From Deinandra increscens subsp. villosa (lineage: Eukaryota > Streptophyta > Magnoliopsida > Asterales > Asteraceae), in assembly GCA_039602395.1 (NCBI GenBank), contig JBCNJP010000008.1:22027817-22091816 (forward strand): a stretch of DNA of 64,000 bases, in the 5' to 3' direction. Shown here in pieces: positions 44,216-55,692 of this stretch. Each line of letters opens with the position of its first letter. Position 1 is the first letter of the stretch. A program made the translations under genes and the position numbers. The notes below the pieces were generated by a model. That model did no database searches and was not told the DNA's origin. It saw only the letters and a list, made by a program, of their open reading frames with translations.

Positions 44216-47003
44216 AACCAAGTAATCTCAGCTGTAACACTTCTCATTGAACGATATTCTACCTCATGCAGAACTTAAGGAAACAGTAGGGTGTTTCTTA
44301 GATTTCCAAGAAATCAAACTGCCCCCAAAAAGAATGAAATAACCAGTGACTGACTTTCTGGTATTGGGACAAGCTGCCCAATCAGAATCACAAAAAGCCT
44401 CCAGTTTGAAATCTAGTTTATTGTTGAAAAACAACCCTTGAGTAGAGGTGCCTTGAACATAACTGAGAGTGTACAAGGCTGCTTCCCAATGAGGAATTCT
44501 AGGTGTTTGCATGAATTGACTGAGAATCTGGACAACAAAGGAGAGATCAGGCATTGTATGGGTTAAGTAATTGAGTTTACCAACAAGCCGTCTATATTGC
44601 AGTGCATCAGAAAATAAAGGTCCAGTATCAGTTGACAATTGAAGATTAGGTGGAAGAGGACAAAGTTTAGAGGAAGAAGGCAAATGTTCAAGGAACTCAT
44701 TCACCAAGTCTTTAGCAAACTTCCTCTGAGTTAAACAAGTACTAGTAGAAGATTGCAAAACCTCTATTCCCAATAAATAGTTGAGAAATGCAAGATCTTT
44801 GATCTTAAAAGTTTGATCAAGAAAACTCTTTAAAGCAGTCATTTCCTCTGCATTGTTGCCAGTAAGCAAGATATCATCAACATAAACAGCAAGATGAACC
44901 ACTGAAGAACCCATTGTCTTAGTGAATAATGAATGATCATTAGAGGATCTGAGATAGCCTCTAGATTTTAATGCATCAGACAGTTTTCCATACCACTGTC
45001 TAGAAGCCTGTTTTAAGCCATATAAGGATTTTTGAAGCTTAAGAACATGAGTGGGATCAGGAAGAGGAAAACCAGGGGGAGGAGACATGTAGATTTCCTC
45101 ATCAAGATCACCATGAAGGAAAGAATTATTGACATCCAATTGGTGTAAAGGCCAATGCATCTTGGTAGCAGTGGCAATTAAACTCCTTATGGTAGTCATT
45201 TTAACTACAGGAGAAAAAGTTTCAGTGTAGTCTATTCCAGGTTGTTGAGTATACAACCAACCTGGCTTTACATATTTCAAGAGTGCCATTAGCCTTGTAT
45301 TTAACTTTAAAAACCCACTTACACTTTATAGGCTTTTTGTTAGGAGGTAAAGAAGTAGCAATCTAAGTACTGGTAGCAGCTAAAGCATCAAGTTCAAGTT
45401 TCATAGTTGCTGACCATTCTGGTGAAAGCATAGCAGTTTTGTAAGAAGAGGGTTCAGTGATAGTGTCAAGATTAAGAAGGAGAGTTTGGGAAGAAGGGGA
45501 TAAAGCAGAAGAAGAAACCTGTTGAATTGCAGAAAAAGCAGTAATAGTGTGAAGACATGTTTGTGCAGAATGGCAATGATAATCAACAAGATATGTGGGT
45601 TTAGAAGGTACTCTTGTAGACCTTCTAGGAACAAAAGTGGAAGGATCAGGAGTAAAGGAAGGAGAGGGAATGGAATGAGAGGGAATAGAAGTATGGGAAG
45701 AATAAGTAGGAGTGGAAGAAGAAATAGGAAGAGAAGTAGCAGAAGGAATATGAATAGGAGGTGTAGGCTCAACAAAAAATTCAGGCAAAGAAGTGAAAAG
45801 GGAATGAGATGAATCAGAAATGGAGGAAGAAACATGTTCTAAGAAAACAACATCTCTAGAGATAAAGATTTGTTTAGATTGAATATTGTATAACTTGTAA
45901 CCCTTCTTAGCCATAGGATAGCCAAGGAAGACAGAGGGAATTGCTCTAGGCTGAAATTTATCTCTGCCTTGTTACAAAGTAGAAGCAAAACAGAGGCACC
46001 CAAATGCTTTAAGATGATTATAATTTATAAGAAGGTGGTTTACCAAATAATATTTCATGTGGAGATTTGCAATGTAAGAGTTCAGTAGGGAACAAATTTA
46101 TCAAGTGTGTAGCAGTGAGCACACAATCACCCCAAAACTTGATTGGAAGTTTAGACTGGAAAAGAAGGGCGCTGGCAGTTTCAAGAAAGTGCTTGTGTTT
46201 CCTCTCCACAACACCATTTTGTTTTAGAGTAGCAACACAACTGGTTTGGTGAATAATCCCTATTGAAACAAAATATTGAGCATAATGTGAAGCAGATCCA
46301 AGTTCAAAAGCATTATCGGATCTAATGCATTTAATCTTGGCATGAAACTGTGTTTCAGCCATTTGAATGAAACTTTGAATAGTTGAAAAAGCATTCCTCT
46401 TGGTACTCATTAAATGAGTCCAAGTAATTCTACTAAAATCATCCACAAGAGTAAGAAAATACTTGAAACCATTATAGGTGGAGACATTATAGGGACCCCA
46501 AACATCTACATGTACAAGATCAAACAAATTCTGAGTTTCTCTTGTACTATGAGGAAAAGGTAGTCTGTGTTGCCTTGCCTTGGGGCATATATCACAAGAG
46601 TCTATCTCAACAGAATTAGTAATGGAAACATTAGGTAATGTTCTCAGTTTATACAAAGGGAGATGACCCAATCTATTATGCCAAGTTTGACTAGAAACAA
46701 CATTACAAACATAATTGTGAATGTCAGACACATGAAGAACTTCATTGCTTTGTAGCAGATATAAGCCATCAAATAATTTACCAATTTCCAGTGGCCTCTT
46801 CAGAGAAGGGGCCTGCAGAACACAAGTCTTATTAGAAAAAGAAACTAATCCATTAGTTTGGAGACATAACCTTGCTATAGACAACAAGTTGTGCTTAAAC
46901 TTTGGCACATATAAGACATTCTGTAAAACCAACTGAGGCAATAATTGTACACTTCCATAGTGAGTTGCAGAAATAACATCACCTTTAGGAATGACAATTG
47001 GAA
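44216..47003 (-). pseudogene. Copia integrase, RT and RNase H of element X
   Basis: Minus-strand coding from 47003: a pre-integrase region (LLSIARLCLQTNG, TWHNRLGHLPLYKL), a finger ending CDICPKARQHRLPF, and an integrase core with HVDVWGPY, IRSDNAFELG and NGVVERKHKH. The linker is Ser/Pro-rich (45914-45363, RRSTRVPSKPTYL). RT has GIDYTETFSPVVKMTTIRSL, LDVNNSFLHGDLDEEIYM, SLYGLKQASRQWY, YVDDILLTGN (about 44858-44887) and YLLGIEVLQS. RNase H has SDWAACPNTRKSVTGY and ISWKSKKHPTVSLSSA. An extra base after SSA at about 44265 shifts the frame; the domain goes on to about 44216, then joins ORF3 of element E. Other breaks lie near 46018 and 45300-45360. The short LTR suggests an Ale/Ivana-type copia. 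Confidence 0.87.
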
Positions 47004-47008
47004 TAGGT

Positions 47009-47431
47009 TGAAACAGCATATACGGATCGATTCTATGGTAGATAATATCGAGACGGAAGTTTTATCATATATTGTGTTGAATGGTTACATAAACCGAAAG
47101 AGTATACAACGATTAAGGTTCGGGGGAGGTTGGACAGAACCTCCCCTCTCAACACTTGAACTAGACAGACTCTGGACAGAAACTTACAAAGAATTACAAA
47201 GACAAAACTATTTATACTCATGTAATTCTGTCCGAACCTGGACACTCTGAACCCTGTCCGAACTCCATCCGAACTCCATCCGAACTCCATCCGAACTTGG
47301 AGTTCGTCTAAGGTTCGGATGACTCCGAACCTGGAGTTCGGGTGGGGTTCGGACCCCAATTCATGTCTCAGTCGACTCAGTCCATTTGACAATTCGAACA
47401 GTAACGACCACACAAGGTTCATGTGTCAACA
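47009..47431 (-). repeat. Solo LTR in element X (423 bp) with 5-bp duplication
   Basis: Ends are TGTTGACACATG and CTGTTTCA on the minus strand, flanked by TAGGT at 47004-47008 and 47432-47436. Taking out the LTR and one TAGGT copy rejoins the protease/pre-integrase frame, so this is a clean insertion followed by LTR-LTR recombination. It holds a run of GAACTCCATCC direct repeats plus GAACCTGGAGTTCGG inverted motifs (47229-47353), just upstream of the TATA box GAGTATAAATAG at 47207-47218. Confidence 0.92.
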
Positions 47432-47436
47432 TAGGT

Positions 47437-48560
47437 TTAGAAAGAAGTTGTAAGTGAGAAAACAACTTTTGATCAAAACACATGTGATCATTAGCTCCTG
47501 AATCAATAATCCAAGTAGAACCTAGATAAGATAAAGAGGAACATGCCATAATACCTGCAAAGTTAGCATACTTGATCTCATAAGTTGTTGCTGGTTTAGT
47601 AACAGATCGAGAAGACAAATGAGTCTATTGTAAAAATTGAATGAGTTGTTCATATTGAGCATGAGACAATCTAGTATTGGAATTCAAAGGATGACTGGGA
47701 AGATTGGATTGACTACCATCAGAATCAACAACAAGAGAATTAGCAAACCTCTGCTTGGTGAATTTAAAATCTTTTGGAAATCCAATCAACCTATAACATT
47801 TGGTAGATAGGTGTCCTGTTTTCTTACAGTGAGTACAAACATGTTTCTTGTTATCATTTGCTGTTTTGGATTGAACATGCATAGAAGAAACCTCCTGAAA
47901 AGACTGAATAGGAGGATGAATCTCTCTTTGTTTTTCATCTTGAATCAAGATGGAATAAGCCTTGTTGATAGCAGGTAAAGGATTTTGCATCAATATACTG
48001 CTCCTAACATTGTCATAGATAGAATTCAGTCCCATAAGAAATTGCATCAACTTTTGATCCTCTTCTTTCTTATAAATTGCTTTTAAAGCACCACATGAAC
48101 ATTGTGGAACATTGGAGAATGAACTAATTTCATCCCCTATACTTTTGATTTTTAGTGAAATACGCACAATACTAAGGCTTCCTTGAGAGATTTCACACAG
48201 TGATTTCCGCAATTGATAAATCTGAGGTCCATTTTCTTGGCCATATCTATCATTTAATTCGAGCCACAATTGTTTTGCAGTGGTAACATACAAGACACTA
48301 TTAGTAATTTCGCTAGACAAAGTGTTAAGTATCCAAGAAATTACCATGTTATTACATCTTTTCCAAATACTGCTTATAGCCTTAGTACTGGTAATAGTTC
48401 CATCGATAAAACCGAGCTTATTCTTGGCTGAAAGGGCGATTGTCATGGCTCTCTTCCAAGATCCAAACACAGCTCCATCAAATTGTTTAGAAACGAGTAT
48501 CAATCCAGGATGATCAGAAGCATGAAGGTAAAGTGGATTAGACGCATCGATTTCAGTCAT
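47437..48560 (-). pseudogene. Copia gag and protease of element X
   Basis: The ATG at 48560 starts MTEIDASNPLYLHASDHPG, a Retrotran_gag_3/UBN2-type gag, with FGSWKRAMTIALSAKNKLGF and LWLELNDRYGQENGP. The zinc knuckle CTHCKKTGHLSTKC lies near 47798-47841. One in-frame TAG at about 47622-47624 separates gag from the protease part (WIIDSGANDHMC), which stays in the same frame. Whether that stop is a defect or a readthrough point cannot be told from one copy. The frame is then interrupted by the solo LTR. Confidence 0.87.
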
Positions 48561-48727
48561 TCTGAAATCAAAATCAAACGAACAGTATGAAAAGAAAAAA
48601 AATGAAGAACAATCGAGAGATTATGTGTAGCGAAGAACGAATCGGAATAGAATGAACAAAAGATTTTGAGGAAGAATCAAGAAGAACGAATGCGGAAGAA
48701 TCAATCGAGTGAAAATGGATCAAATTC

Positions 48728-48739
48728 GCTCTGATACCA
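48728..48739 (-). promoter_or_regulatory. Primer-binding site of element X
   Basis: The minus strand reads TGGTATCAGAGC immediately after the LTR end TTACA. It is complementary to initiator tRNA-Met. Confidence 0.92.
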
Positions 48740-48944
48740 TGTAAATTCAGAGAGAATAAATTGGGGAAGAAAAGTCAAACTTTCATTACCATTTTGACTG
48801 ATATATATACATGGCTTAACGACTAACTAATTCTTAACTAATTCTCTAACAACTATTAGTTTAAACACTTTACAAGAGCTAAAGCAGAAAGTACAAGCCA
48901 TATAAAAGCAATAATACCTAATCAATATAATTATTCCTTTAACA
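48740..48944 (-). repeat. 5' LTR of element X (205 bp)
   Basis: On the minus strand it starts TGTTAAAGGAATAATTAT and ends TGAATTTACA. It contains a TATA box, ATATATATCA, near 48812-48821. It is very short and, unlike the other copia LTRs here, lacks a motif cluster. The left flank is a LINE fragment, which is probably the insertion target. Confidence 0.88.
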
Positions 48945-48956
48945 ACAACTTTAAGA

Positions 48957-50335
48957 ATGTTGAGAAACTTTCTACGTTGGTTTACGTCACAAACTTTCCC
49001 ATGTCAATCACATCTAAAGATATTTGTTATACATGTAGTGTATAGGGATCGGTGGTGGACATTTACATATCCGATAGGCTTTCAAAAGCGAGGAAGAGAT
49101 ATGGTTTTGTTAAGTTTTGTAAAGTCTTGGATGCGCGTAAACTTTTTCAAACTTTGAGAACATTATGGTTTGGAACGTATATCTTATATGCTAATTTGGT
49201 TAAAGAGAAGATGGAGGAGACATACAACATTCCACGGACCATGAAGGATGACAATAAATGAGCAGAAACAGTTCGAATAGGAGAGGGGAACTCATATGCG
49301 GAGATTCTGAGGGGTGACCATAACATCCCAAAACCAAAGGAGCAAAAAATGTTGGTAATTCAAGATGATAAATTGGCTAATACGGATGACCTAGCTAGTT
49401 GATTCTCACGTTGTCAAAGTTATAAATGTGAACCATTTAGGTAATCTTTATTTCATCTGTCACTAAGAAGGTTTTGTGGATATTCATCTTTGGTATTTAG
49501 GTGGATTGTGGGTTCGGATTAACTTTCAGGATGCCAAGGCTCACAATGTAAGGGTTATGAAGAGCTCAAACCTATCTTTGAGGTGATGAAATCGGTTCAT
49601 TAGATAATTATTTGGGTTGAGGTGAAAGGTCTTCTATTACAAGCATGGACGAGGATAGTTTTTAATCAAGCATGGGTTAAGGTGAAAGGTCTTTGTTCAT
49701 AACTGTGATAAACCAGTTGTGAAGCCCGATACTACGCAAAACGTGAAGGCGGATTCGAACCATTTTAATCTTGCTAGTACCATTAGTGAATTTGGAGCTC
49801 AAGAAAGGAACAAAGTTATTATGTTATGGAAAACTCATCGCCATTAGGTTTAGTACATTCATTGAAGAGAAGGTTAAAATTCATAAGAAGGTGCAAGAAA
49901 ATGGGGATCGGAAGATAATAATGTAGGGACACTTATTAAGTGAACTCGATTAGTGGACCAGTTAAGTCATGCTCCTCGATCATAAAACAAATAGCTCAAA
50001 GGTGGTTCTTTTATTAATGAGTTTAACAAACGCATTGAAATGGGGAAACTAATGGGAATCGACATGAATGGGTGCAAAGCGAATCTAATTAGACTTAATG
50101 AAAGGATGAGTGAATTTGGTGGTTTCTAATGAATATTTTGTCCAAGCGGGATCGGGTCGGAGAGAAAGAAAATCCAAAATCTTTGTAAGTCTAGTAATAT
50201 TTATTTTCTTTGCTAGGAAACACATTGTACCTCGGTTGACGAAATGACTTTTAAAAAGTATGTGGAGGAACTATCAATTTCATATGGAATTTTTTCTAGT
50301 TCTCCGGTTCGAGGGATCTTGGCAAATTGGGATCC
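48957..50335 (+). pseudogene. LINE fragment: RRM-type ORF1 and start of endonuclease
   Basis: Around 49045-49210 the reading VVDIYISDRLSKARKRYGFV, then TLWFGTYILYANLV, matches the RRM-like nucleic-acid-binding domain of plant L1 ORF1 proteins. NSYAEILRGDHNIPKP near 49290 fits the segment after it. From about 50127 an APE-type endonuclease relic is visible, including ETHCTSVDEMTFKKY and GILANWDPNF. Stops and frame shifts are frequent. The fragment is split by the MULE at 50345-51555. Confidence 0.65.
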
Positions 50336-50344
50336 TAATTTTTT

Positions 50345-51555
50345 GAGTTAATTACCGTTTGCGTCCCTGTGGTTTGACCGTTGTTGCCACTTGCATCCAA
50401 TAGTTTCATTTGTTGCATGGTGAAGTCTGGCGTTTGCATTTTATTGCGATTTGAGTCCTTTTCACTAACTGGGTTAAATTTTTCTGTTAAATCAAGGGGT
50501 ATTTTAGAAAATTTACACGTAAGGGACTAGTTATGTAAAATTATATATGTTTGAAACTAGAAAGACTATTTCTGAAACTTATCAAATATAAAAGGGCTAT
50601 TTTGTAATTTTTTAAAACACTTGATAAAAAATAAAAACCCTAACTTTACCCACACACCATCTCCACCCCGTCCCTTCCGCTACTGCTTCCACTCCCGTCG
50701 CCACCACCTCTGGCTTCTCCGCCGCCGCCTCTAGCAACACCGGTCAACTACACCATCTTTGTTGACGATGCTCCATCTCCGCCACCAACACCAGTCAACT
50801 ACTCCACCTTCACGACGACAAGGTTCGATTTCGTTGAGTTATACGAAGTTTTTACAACAATCCATGTTCGATTTCGTTGAGTTTTCACCGGTTTCATATT
50901 TTCCGATCGTCTTCTACATAGAGCTTGCCGGAATTTGATTTTTCAGGTTGGAGGAAGTCACTGAAACCTATTAACAATGGTGCTTGTTTGATAGAGTTCA
51001 TGGAGACGAGTTCAAATCTGGTTTTAGAAGTGATTTTCATCAAGTATTGTGCGAGTAATCGTTAGTTGAAAATTCTGATTCGATGCCAGAAAATCGATTT
51101 ACGCTGGAGAATTTTTTTACACGGTGGTTTACTGCTGTTCGCGACGTTTATTGGCAAACCTGAGACGGTTCGCAGTGGTTCGTGGAGGTGGTTGTTCACC
51201 TCACCGGAGATTTCTGTTGGTTTCTGGTTTTTGAAGTTGATGATGTCATCATGACATCATCTTGAGCCAATACTTTATTAATTTTATCAAGTTAAAGATT
51301 TTTTTTATATAGTTTATTAATTTTATCTAAATTTTGAAAGAAGTCCTTATACTTTGTTAATTTATATAACTAGCCCCTTAGGTACAAAATTACTAAAATA
51401 CCCTTTAAGTTAACAGAAAAGTTTTACACCATTAGTCAAAAGGACTCAAATCGCAATGAAATGCAAACGTCAGACTTCACCATGCAACAAATGAAACTAT
51501 TGGATGCAAGTGGCAACAACGGTCAAACCACAGGGATGCAAACGGTAATTAACTC
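50345..51555. mobile_element. Mutator-like element with long TIRs, 1211 bp
   Basis: Inverted ends of at least 170 bp start GAGTTAATTACCGTTTGC(G/A)TCCC. They are flanked by a 9-bp duplication, TAATTTTTT, at 50336-50344 and 51556-51564, the hallmark of Mutator-like elements. The arms include ACTTGCATCCAATAGTTTC on the left (about 50390) and its complement on the right (about 51495). No transposase is present, so it is non-autonomous. The interior, about 50640-51260, is much richer in C and G than the flanks and could be captured gene sequence. Confidence 0.93.
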
Positions 51556-51564
51556 TAATTTTTT

Positions 51565-51735
51565 TAATGGAAAATAAGCATTTTTGTACTGAATTTCTAC
51601 TTACTATTGAAGTTTGTTGGAGTAATTTTGATTTTAACTATTTCATGGTGCCGGTGTACGCTCCACAAGGAGTTGGGGCTAAATGAAGAGTTTGGAGCCA
51701 TCTCTTTATTGTTGAGTGGAGCCAGCTTCTTTCAT
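51565..51735 (+). pseudogene. LINE endonuclease remnant, right of the MULE
   Basis: A frame reading FMVPVYAPQGVGAK, a stop, then RVWSHL fits the VYAPQ segment of plant LINE endonucleases. It continues the relic ending at 50335. The rest of the LINE is absent. Confidence 0.5.
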
Positions 51736-54392
51736 AGGGTTCTTGATGTAGCTTTTCCCTTAAAACTCTTCTGCTCATTGGACTCATATGTGGTTCTTGT
51801 TCTGTTTCTTGAAGAAATATATCTGCACAGTCCCTCTTTTCGTGCCACACCTGATCTTCCATCTGTTTTTATCTACCATAAATGTCGTAATAAAGGGTTT
51901 TTAGGTACGATGGACATGGCTGGTGTGTTCTCAGCTCCCCCTTGATTCATTGTCTTCCCCCTACCTTTATCTAATTGACTTTGAGGTTTTGAAGATCATG
52001 TAATATGAGTTTTAGGTGCAGTACTTGATGAGGGTGCTGAGGGGGGATCTTTTGATCTGGTTGAGGGCTGTCTTGGAGGTGGAGGTGACACTGATTCTTC
52101 AGGTCTTAGATTGGGTTTGTACTACTCAGGTTTCTTCCTTTTGGGAGAGGAGTTATCTTAACCTGGGCATGCTTTTCTTTTCTGACCTGGTGATGGTGGT
52201 GAGTCTTCAATGTTGATGACTAGAGGAGGAATTGCTACTGTTATCTTTGCTTGCTTTGAGGATGATGCATCAGATTCTTTTACTTGTTTTGATAGATTAT
52301 TTTTGTTTCTTAAGAAGCATCTGATCACTATTGATATTTTCTAGGCCGTCTCTTTCTTTTAACACACAGTTATTGAGATTGCCGAACTCTTCTTTTATCT
52401 TTTCTAGAGCCTTCATTCTTTCTAAGCCAAATGTGTCTAAGTGCTTTTTGAACACTTGAGGATAGTTCTTTTATTTGATCTTTAACTGTCTTTTGGTTTC
52501 CTCCTCCTAGCTGTCATTCTTTGTTTTCTAGTTCTTTCAGTTGGGCAGTTATGTTCTTGAGTTGTTGCTGATTTTTGCTTTTAACTTTCTGAATTTCTTC
52601 CTCTAGTGCAGAGATCCTGATGGCATTGTTTTCTTTTTTGCTTTGCCACTTCTTTAAATTTTACAGAACTACTACATAAATTCTGATGTAGTTCTGTGAG
52701 ATGTGGAAAATTTCTCAAAGTCAGACTTTGAGGCTACTCCTTGGGGTAACAAGCCAGTAGACAACAAATGTCTTTCCGTTAGGCTGACGGATTTCCCTTT
52801 AGGAGATCTGTCAGTGCCTGATAACCCAGCTAGGCTGAGTGAATACAGGTCTTCCATATTTATTTCTGAATCTTAGTTTGGATCCAACTCTTGTGTTCTT
52901 TGTGAATGCTGAGATGGAATTCCTAGATGTTCCTGAGCAGATGTCTTAGGTGAGTTGGCAGAGACCACATCACTGTCACTCACTTCCAAGTTGACTCATT
53001 GAGTCTCCACTTGTTGTTACATCATTTTCACCGTCAGATGAGAAAATTTTATGATGTGTGGCTATGATGGGGATGTCAAAGGAAGGGATGTTAACTGGAT
53101 TGGTTTGGAATTGAGTGAAGGCTTCCTGGTAGGAGGATTGAATTGGACTTTGAGACTGGGTAGGTGAATCTTGTTTTTCGGGTGAATGTTGAGGTGAGGT
53201 TGGAGGTGTGTAGGCTTCTTGTTCAGGGGACTTAGGTGATGATTGTGGACTCTGGGATTGGGTTGGTGAGATCTGTTTTTTGGGAAAATGGTAAGGTGAG
53301 GCTGAGTGTTCAATTAGAGATGGAAATGAAAGTTGCTGTATTGGTTGAGTGTGATATCTGGAGGTGGTTGCATGTTGTGATTGTGGGGAGTGTTGAGGGG
53401 ATAAGGGAGTGTTGTAACCCATTTCCTCAAGTATGGTCTTTTTCTGAGTTGGGGAATAGATCTGGATTGACTTTTTTTGTTGTTGTTGTTTTTGTTAACA
53501 TATTTTTGAAGAATTCAGTTGTCGTAACTTAATTTAGTAGTTATTCCACAGGGAAATTCACAAAATTTAACATGTATACCTGATTTGTGTATGCCTTTGA
53601 TCTGGTACATCTCCGTTGTGTATTTTTCTTCATATTCGGATGTAGTAACTTTTTGGGAGAGCATTTGAGCCAAAAGTCTGACATAGAGCACAAATCATGT
53701 TCGTTTGCTTTGAGATTTTTCTTTGACTCGCTTTTCCATGTCCTTCTAGATTAGCTTTGCAATGTCTACCTCTGCTTGATAGAGGATTCTATACATGATG
53801 ATCAGGGTGTTCTTGTTTGTCTGATCCATTGACCCCCTTTTTGAGGTCATTGTATGGTTGAGTAGATCAATCATAAGTCTCCATACTGGTTCCATTTGTT
53901 TGACTTGGATATTGGAGATTTTATTTTATTCTGTGAGTTTTCCTCCTGTAATTTCCATAATCATCTCCATTAGAGCGAAGTCCTCTGGATTTTCTGAGAA
54001 GATTTCTAAATCTTCTGACTCAGAGAAGATGTTTTAGGTCAGATATTTCCAATGAGACATCTTCTTCATTGAATTTCCCTTTCATTTTCCTATTTCTTAA
54101 TTTCATACTTGACCAGAATTTGATAATGGCAGACTTTGAGCAGGGTTCATTTGCAGTTAGGGCTTTTGAGAGTTGGCTGTGTTTTAGGGTTTCAATGATA
54201 ATTTGCAGGTTTGATGGGTAGATGGTTGGATTGAGGTCACAGGGTTGGTTGTTGGTGTTGAGAGTGAAAGTGGTGTTTGGAGGAGAACCAGATGATGAAG
54301 AATCTAGGCTGAAGGATTGGATGGAGGAGCATTGGATGGATTTGCCTTTTTAACAAGTGTTCATTGCGGGTGTTCCTGATTGTGAAGCCATT
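51725..54392 (-). pseudogene. Divergent ORF3-like gene, third lineage
   Basis: The ATG at 54392 opens MASQSGTPAMNTC and is followed by many stops. The layout mirrors the other ORF3 proteins: an N-terminal part (IIIETLKHSQLSKAL, KSAIIKFWSSMKLRNRKMK); a helical domain (VWRLMIDLLNHTMTSKRGSM, LIIMYRILYQAEVDIAKLI, FVLYVRLLAQML) that parallels the helical domain at 26650-26930; a Pro/Ser/Gln-rich middle (53422-52976, repeated SPTQSQSP); a coiled coil (ISALEEEIQKVKSKNQQQL near 52600); and two purine tracts on the minus strand (AAGGGGGAG near 51942-51951 and AGGGGGAAG near 51955-51964). Homology is judged by pattern, not an aligned score. Confidence 0.5.
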
Positions 54393-54479
54393 TAAGATAT
54401 TTGATCGGAGAGTTTTTCTTTGTATGTGTGCTTTCGGGATCGTAGAATGAAAAGTGAGATTTTGTGGTGTTAGAGTTGT

Positions 54480-54488
54480 TCCTTTTAT
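54480..54488 (-). promoter_or_regulatory. TATA box upstream of the third ORF3
   Basis: On the minus strand the sequence is TATAAAAGG, inside CCTATAAAAGGAAC, about 90 bp before the ATG at 54392. The same TATAAAAGG precedes the ORF3 at 26259. This suggests a dedicated promoter for ORF3. Confidence 0.5.
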
Positions 54489-54569
54489 AGGTATCTCCTG
54501 GTGTCGTTCCGAATTCTTCAGTGGAAACCGTCTTTGCTCAACGGCTATAATTTTAATGAACGTTGTCAT

Positions 54570-55306
54570 TTGAGCGGTAATAAATTACCATTGGCAGTTT
54601 AATGAAAATTGCGATAATTAATTATCACGATATTCAAAGGAGTTGTTCATTGTTGAGCACTTTTGTTTGTCTCACTAATCAAGTGATTTCCTACTAAACT
54701 TCTAATAAAGAATTTGAAGGATTTATAGATCATGAAATTTATACAGATAATTTGAGACAGGTACAGATGTTTGGGCAAGTGCATTTATCTTGCTCAGAAA
54801 TGTTTGAGACTCTAAACTTTGCTTCCATTTGAAGGGATATATGCAAATGAAGAGATGTTTGTCTTCCAATAGAAGGAAGAAAATATCCATTTGAGTCTAG
54901 GATTCCAGAGATGGATAGGCATCCAGGAGAGATTCCTCTTTGAGATACCACTTTGCTACTGGTGTGCTGTGATGTATATAAAATTTAGCATTATTTTGTG
55001 ACATCTTTTTAGCATTTAAGCTTTTAAATTTATAAAACCTGATTTACTAACAACTACTATTTCACCACATCATGGGCAAGTGCACCCATCGTGGAGCAGT
55101 ATAGTAGTGGTAAGTTGAATCGGGGTCGATCAAAGACACAAAGGAAAAGGAGGGCTCTTGATACTTCACCCTTACTGACGTCTAACCTGACTAACTTTCA
55201 AGTGAAGATGTTAGTAAATATGTAAAAATAATAAAATAAAATGTCTATACTAAAAAGGCGTGTCTTGATCAACTCGGTTGCAAATAGTATCATTTGGGGG
55301 ACTTAT
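54570..55306. other. Unassigned interval
   Basis: No gene is recognised. A 70-codon minus frame (54951-54739) has no recognisable motif. A GTGGTATCTCAAAG at about 54944-54957 (minus) is too diverged to call a primer-binding site. Around 55074-55140 lies a GCAAGTGCACCCATCGTGGA segment of a type I have seen repeated in plant genomes but cannot classify. At 55293-55302 a TTTGGGGGAC purine tract directly precedes the next LTR. Confidence 0.4.
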
Positions 55307-55690
55307 TGTTGGGCTATACTGTGTGAGGCATGAACATTAGATTAGGCTTATTTGTTTTTGGGCTTAGTATGTTTACGGTTTGGGCTAGTTGGGCTTATGG
55401 GTTTACGATATCTTCTAGGGCTTTTGTAGAGGTAGTATAAATACCTCATGTGTTTATGATTAATACAAGTTTGCTGATTACGATTTCTGTGTTCCTCATA
55501 TATTTACGATCGCAAACCCGTTTATCAAAGAGAGATTGATTGTTCTTCACTCAAGATTTGATCATATTGTGTTGTTTATCACTTATATCAAGTCTATTTC
55601 ATCATCTTTCTCTTGAATCAATCTCTTACAAGGTTTCCGCACTTGTTAGAGATTAAGATATCGTGAATGGTTGTTGTTTCTGGACCAACA
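55307..55690 (+). repeat. LTR of copia-type element T (384 bp)
   Basis: It starts TGTTGGGCTATACTG and ends TGGACCAACA, with inverted ends TGTTGG/CCAACA. A TATA box, GTATAAATA, is at 55435-55443. GTTTACGG, GTTTACGA and ATTTACGA words are scattered on both sides of it. A purine tract touches its left edge and a primer-binding site its right. Confidence 0.87.
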
Positions 55691-55692
55691 AT

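Noticed and set aside
45401..45835. 144-codon Leu-rich minus frame resembling a membrane protein
   Set aside because: It is the shifted reading of the Ser/Pro-rich linker of element X, whose real frame (45914-45363) fits between integrase and RT.
51066..51254. 62-codon frame in the MULE as a transposase remnant
   Set aside because: No DDE transposase or zinc-finger motif is visible. The frame lies in the GC-rich interior and may be captured or random sequence.
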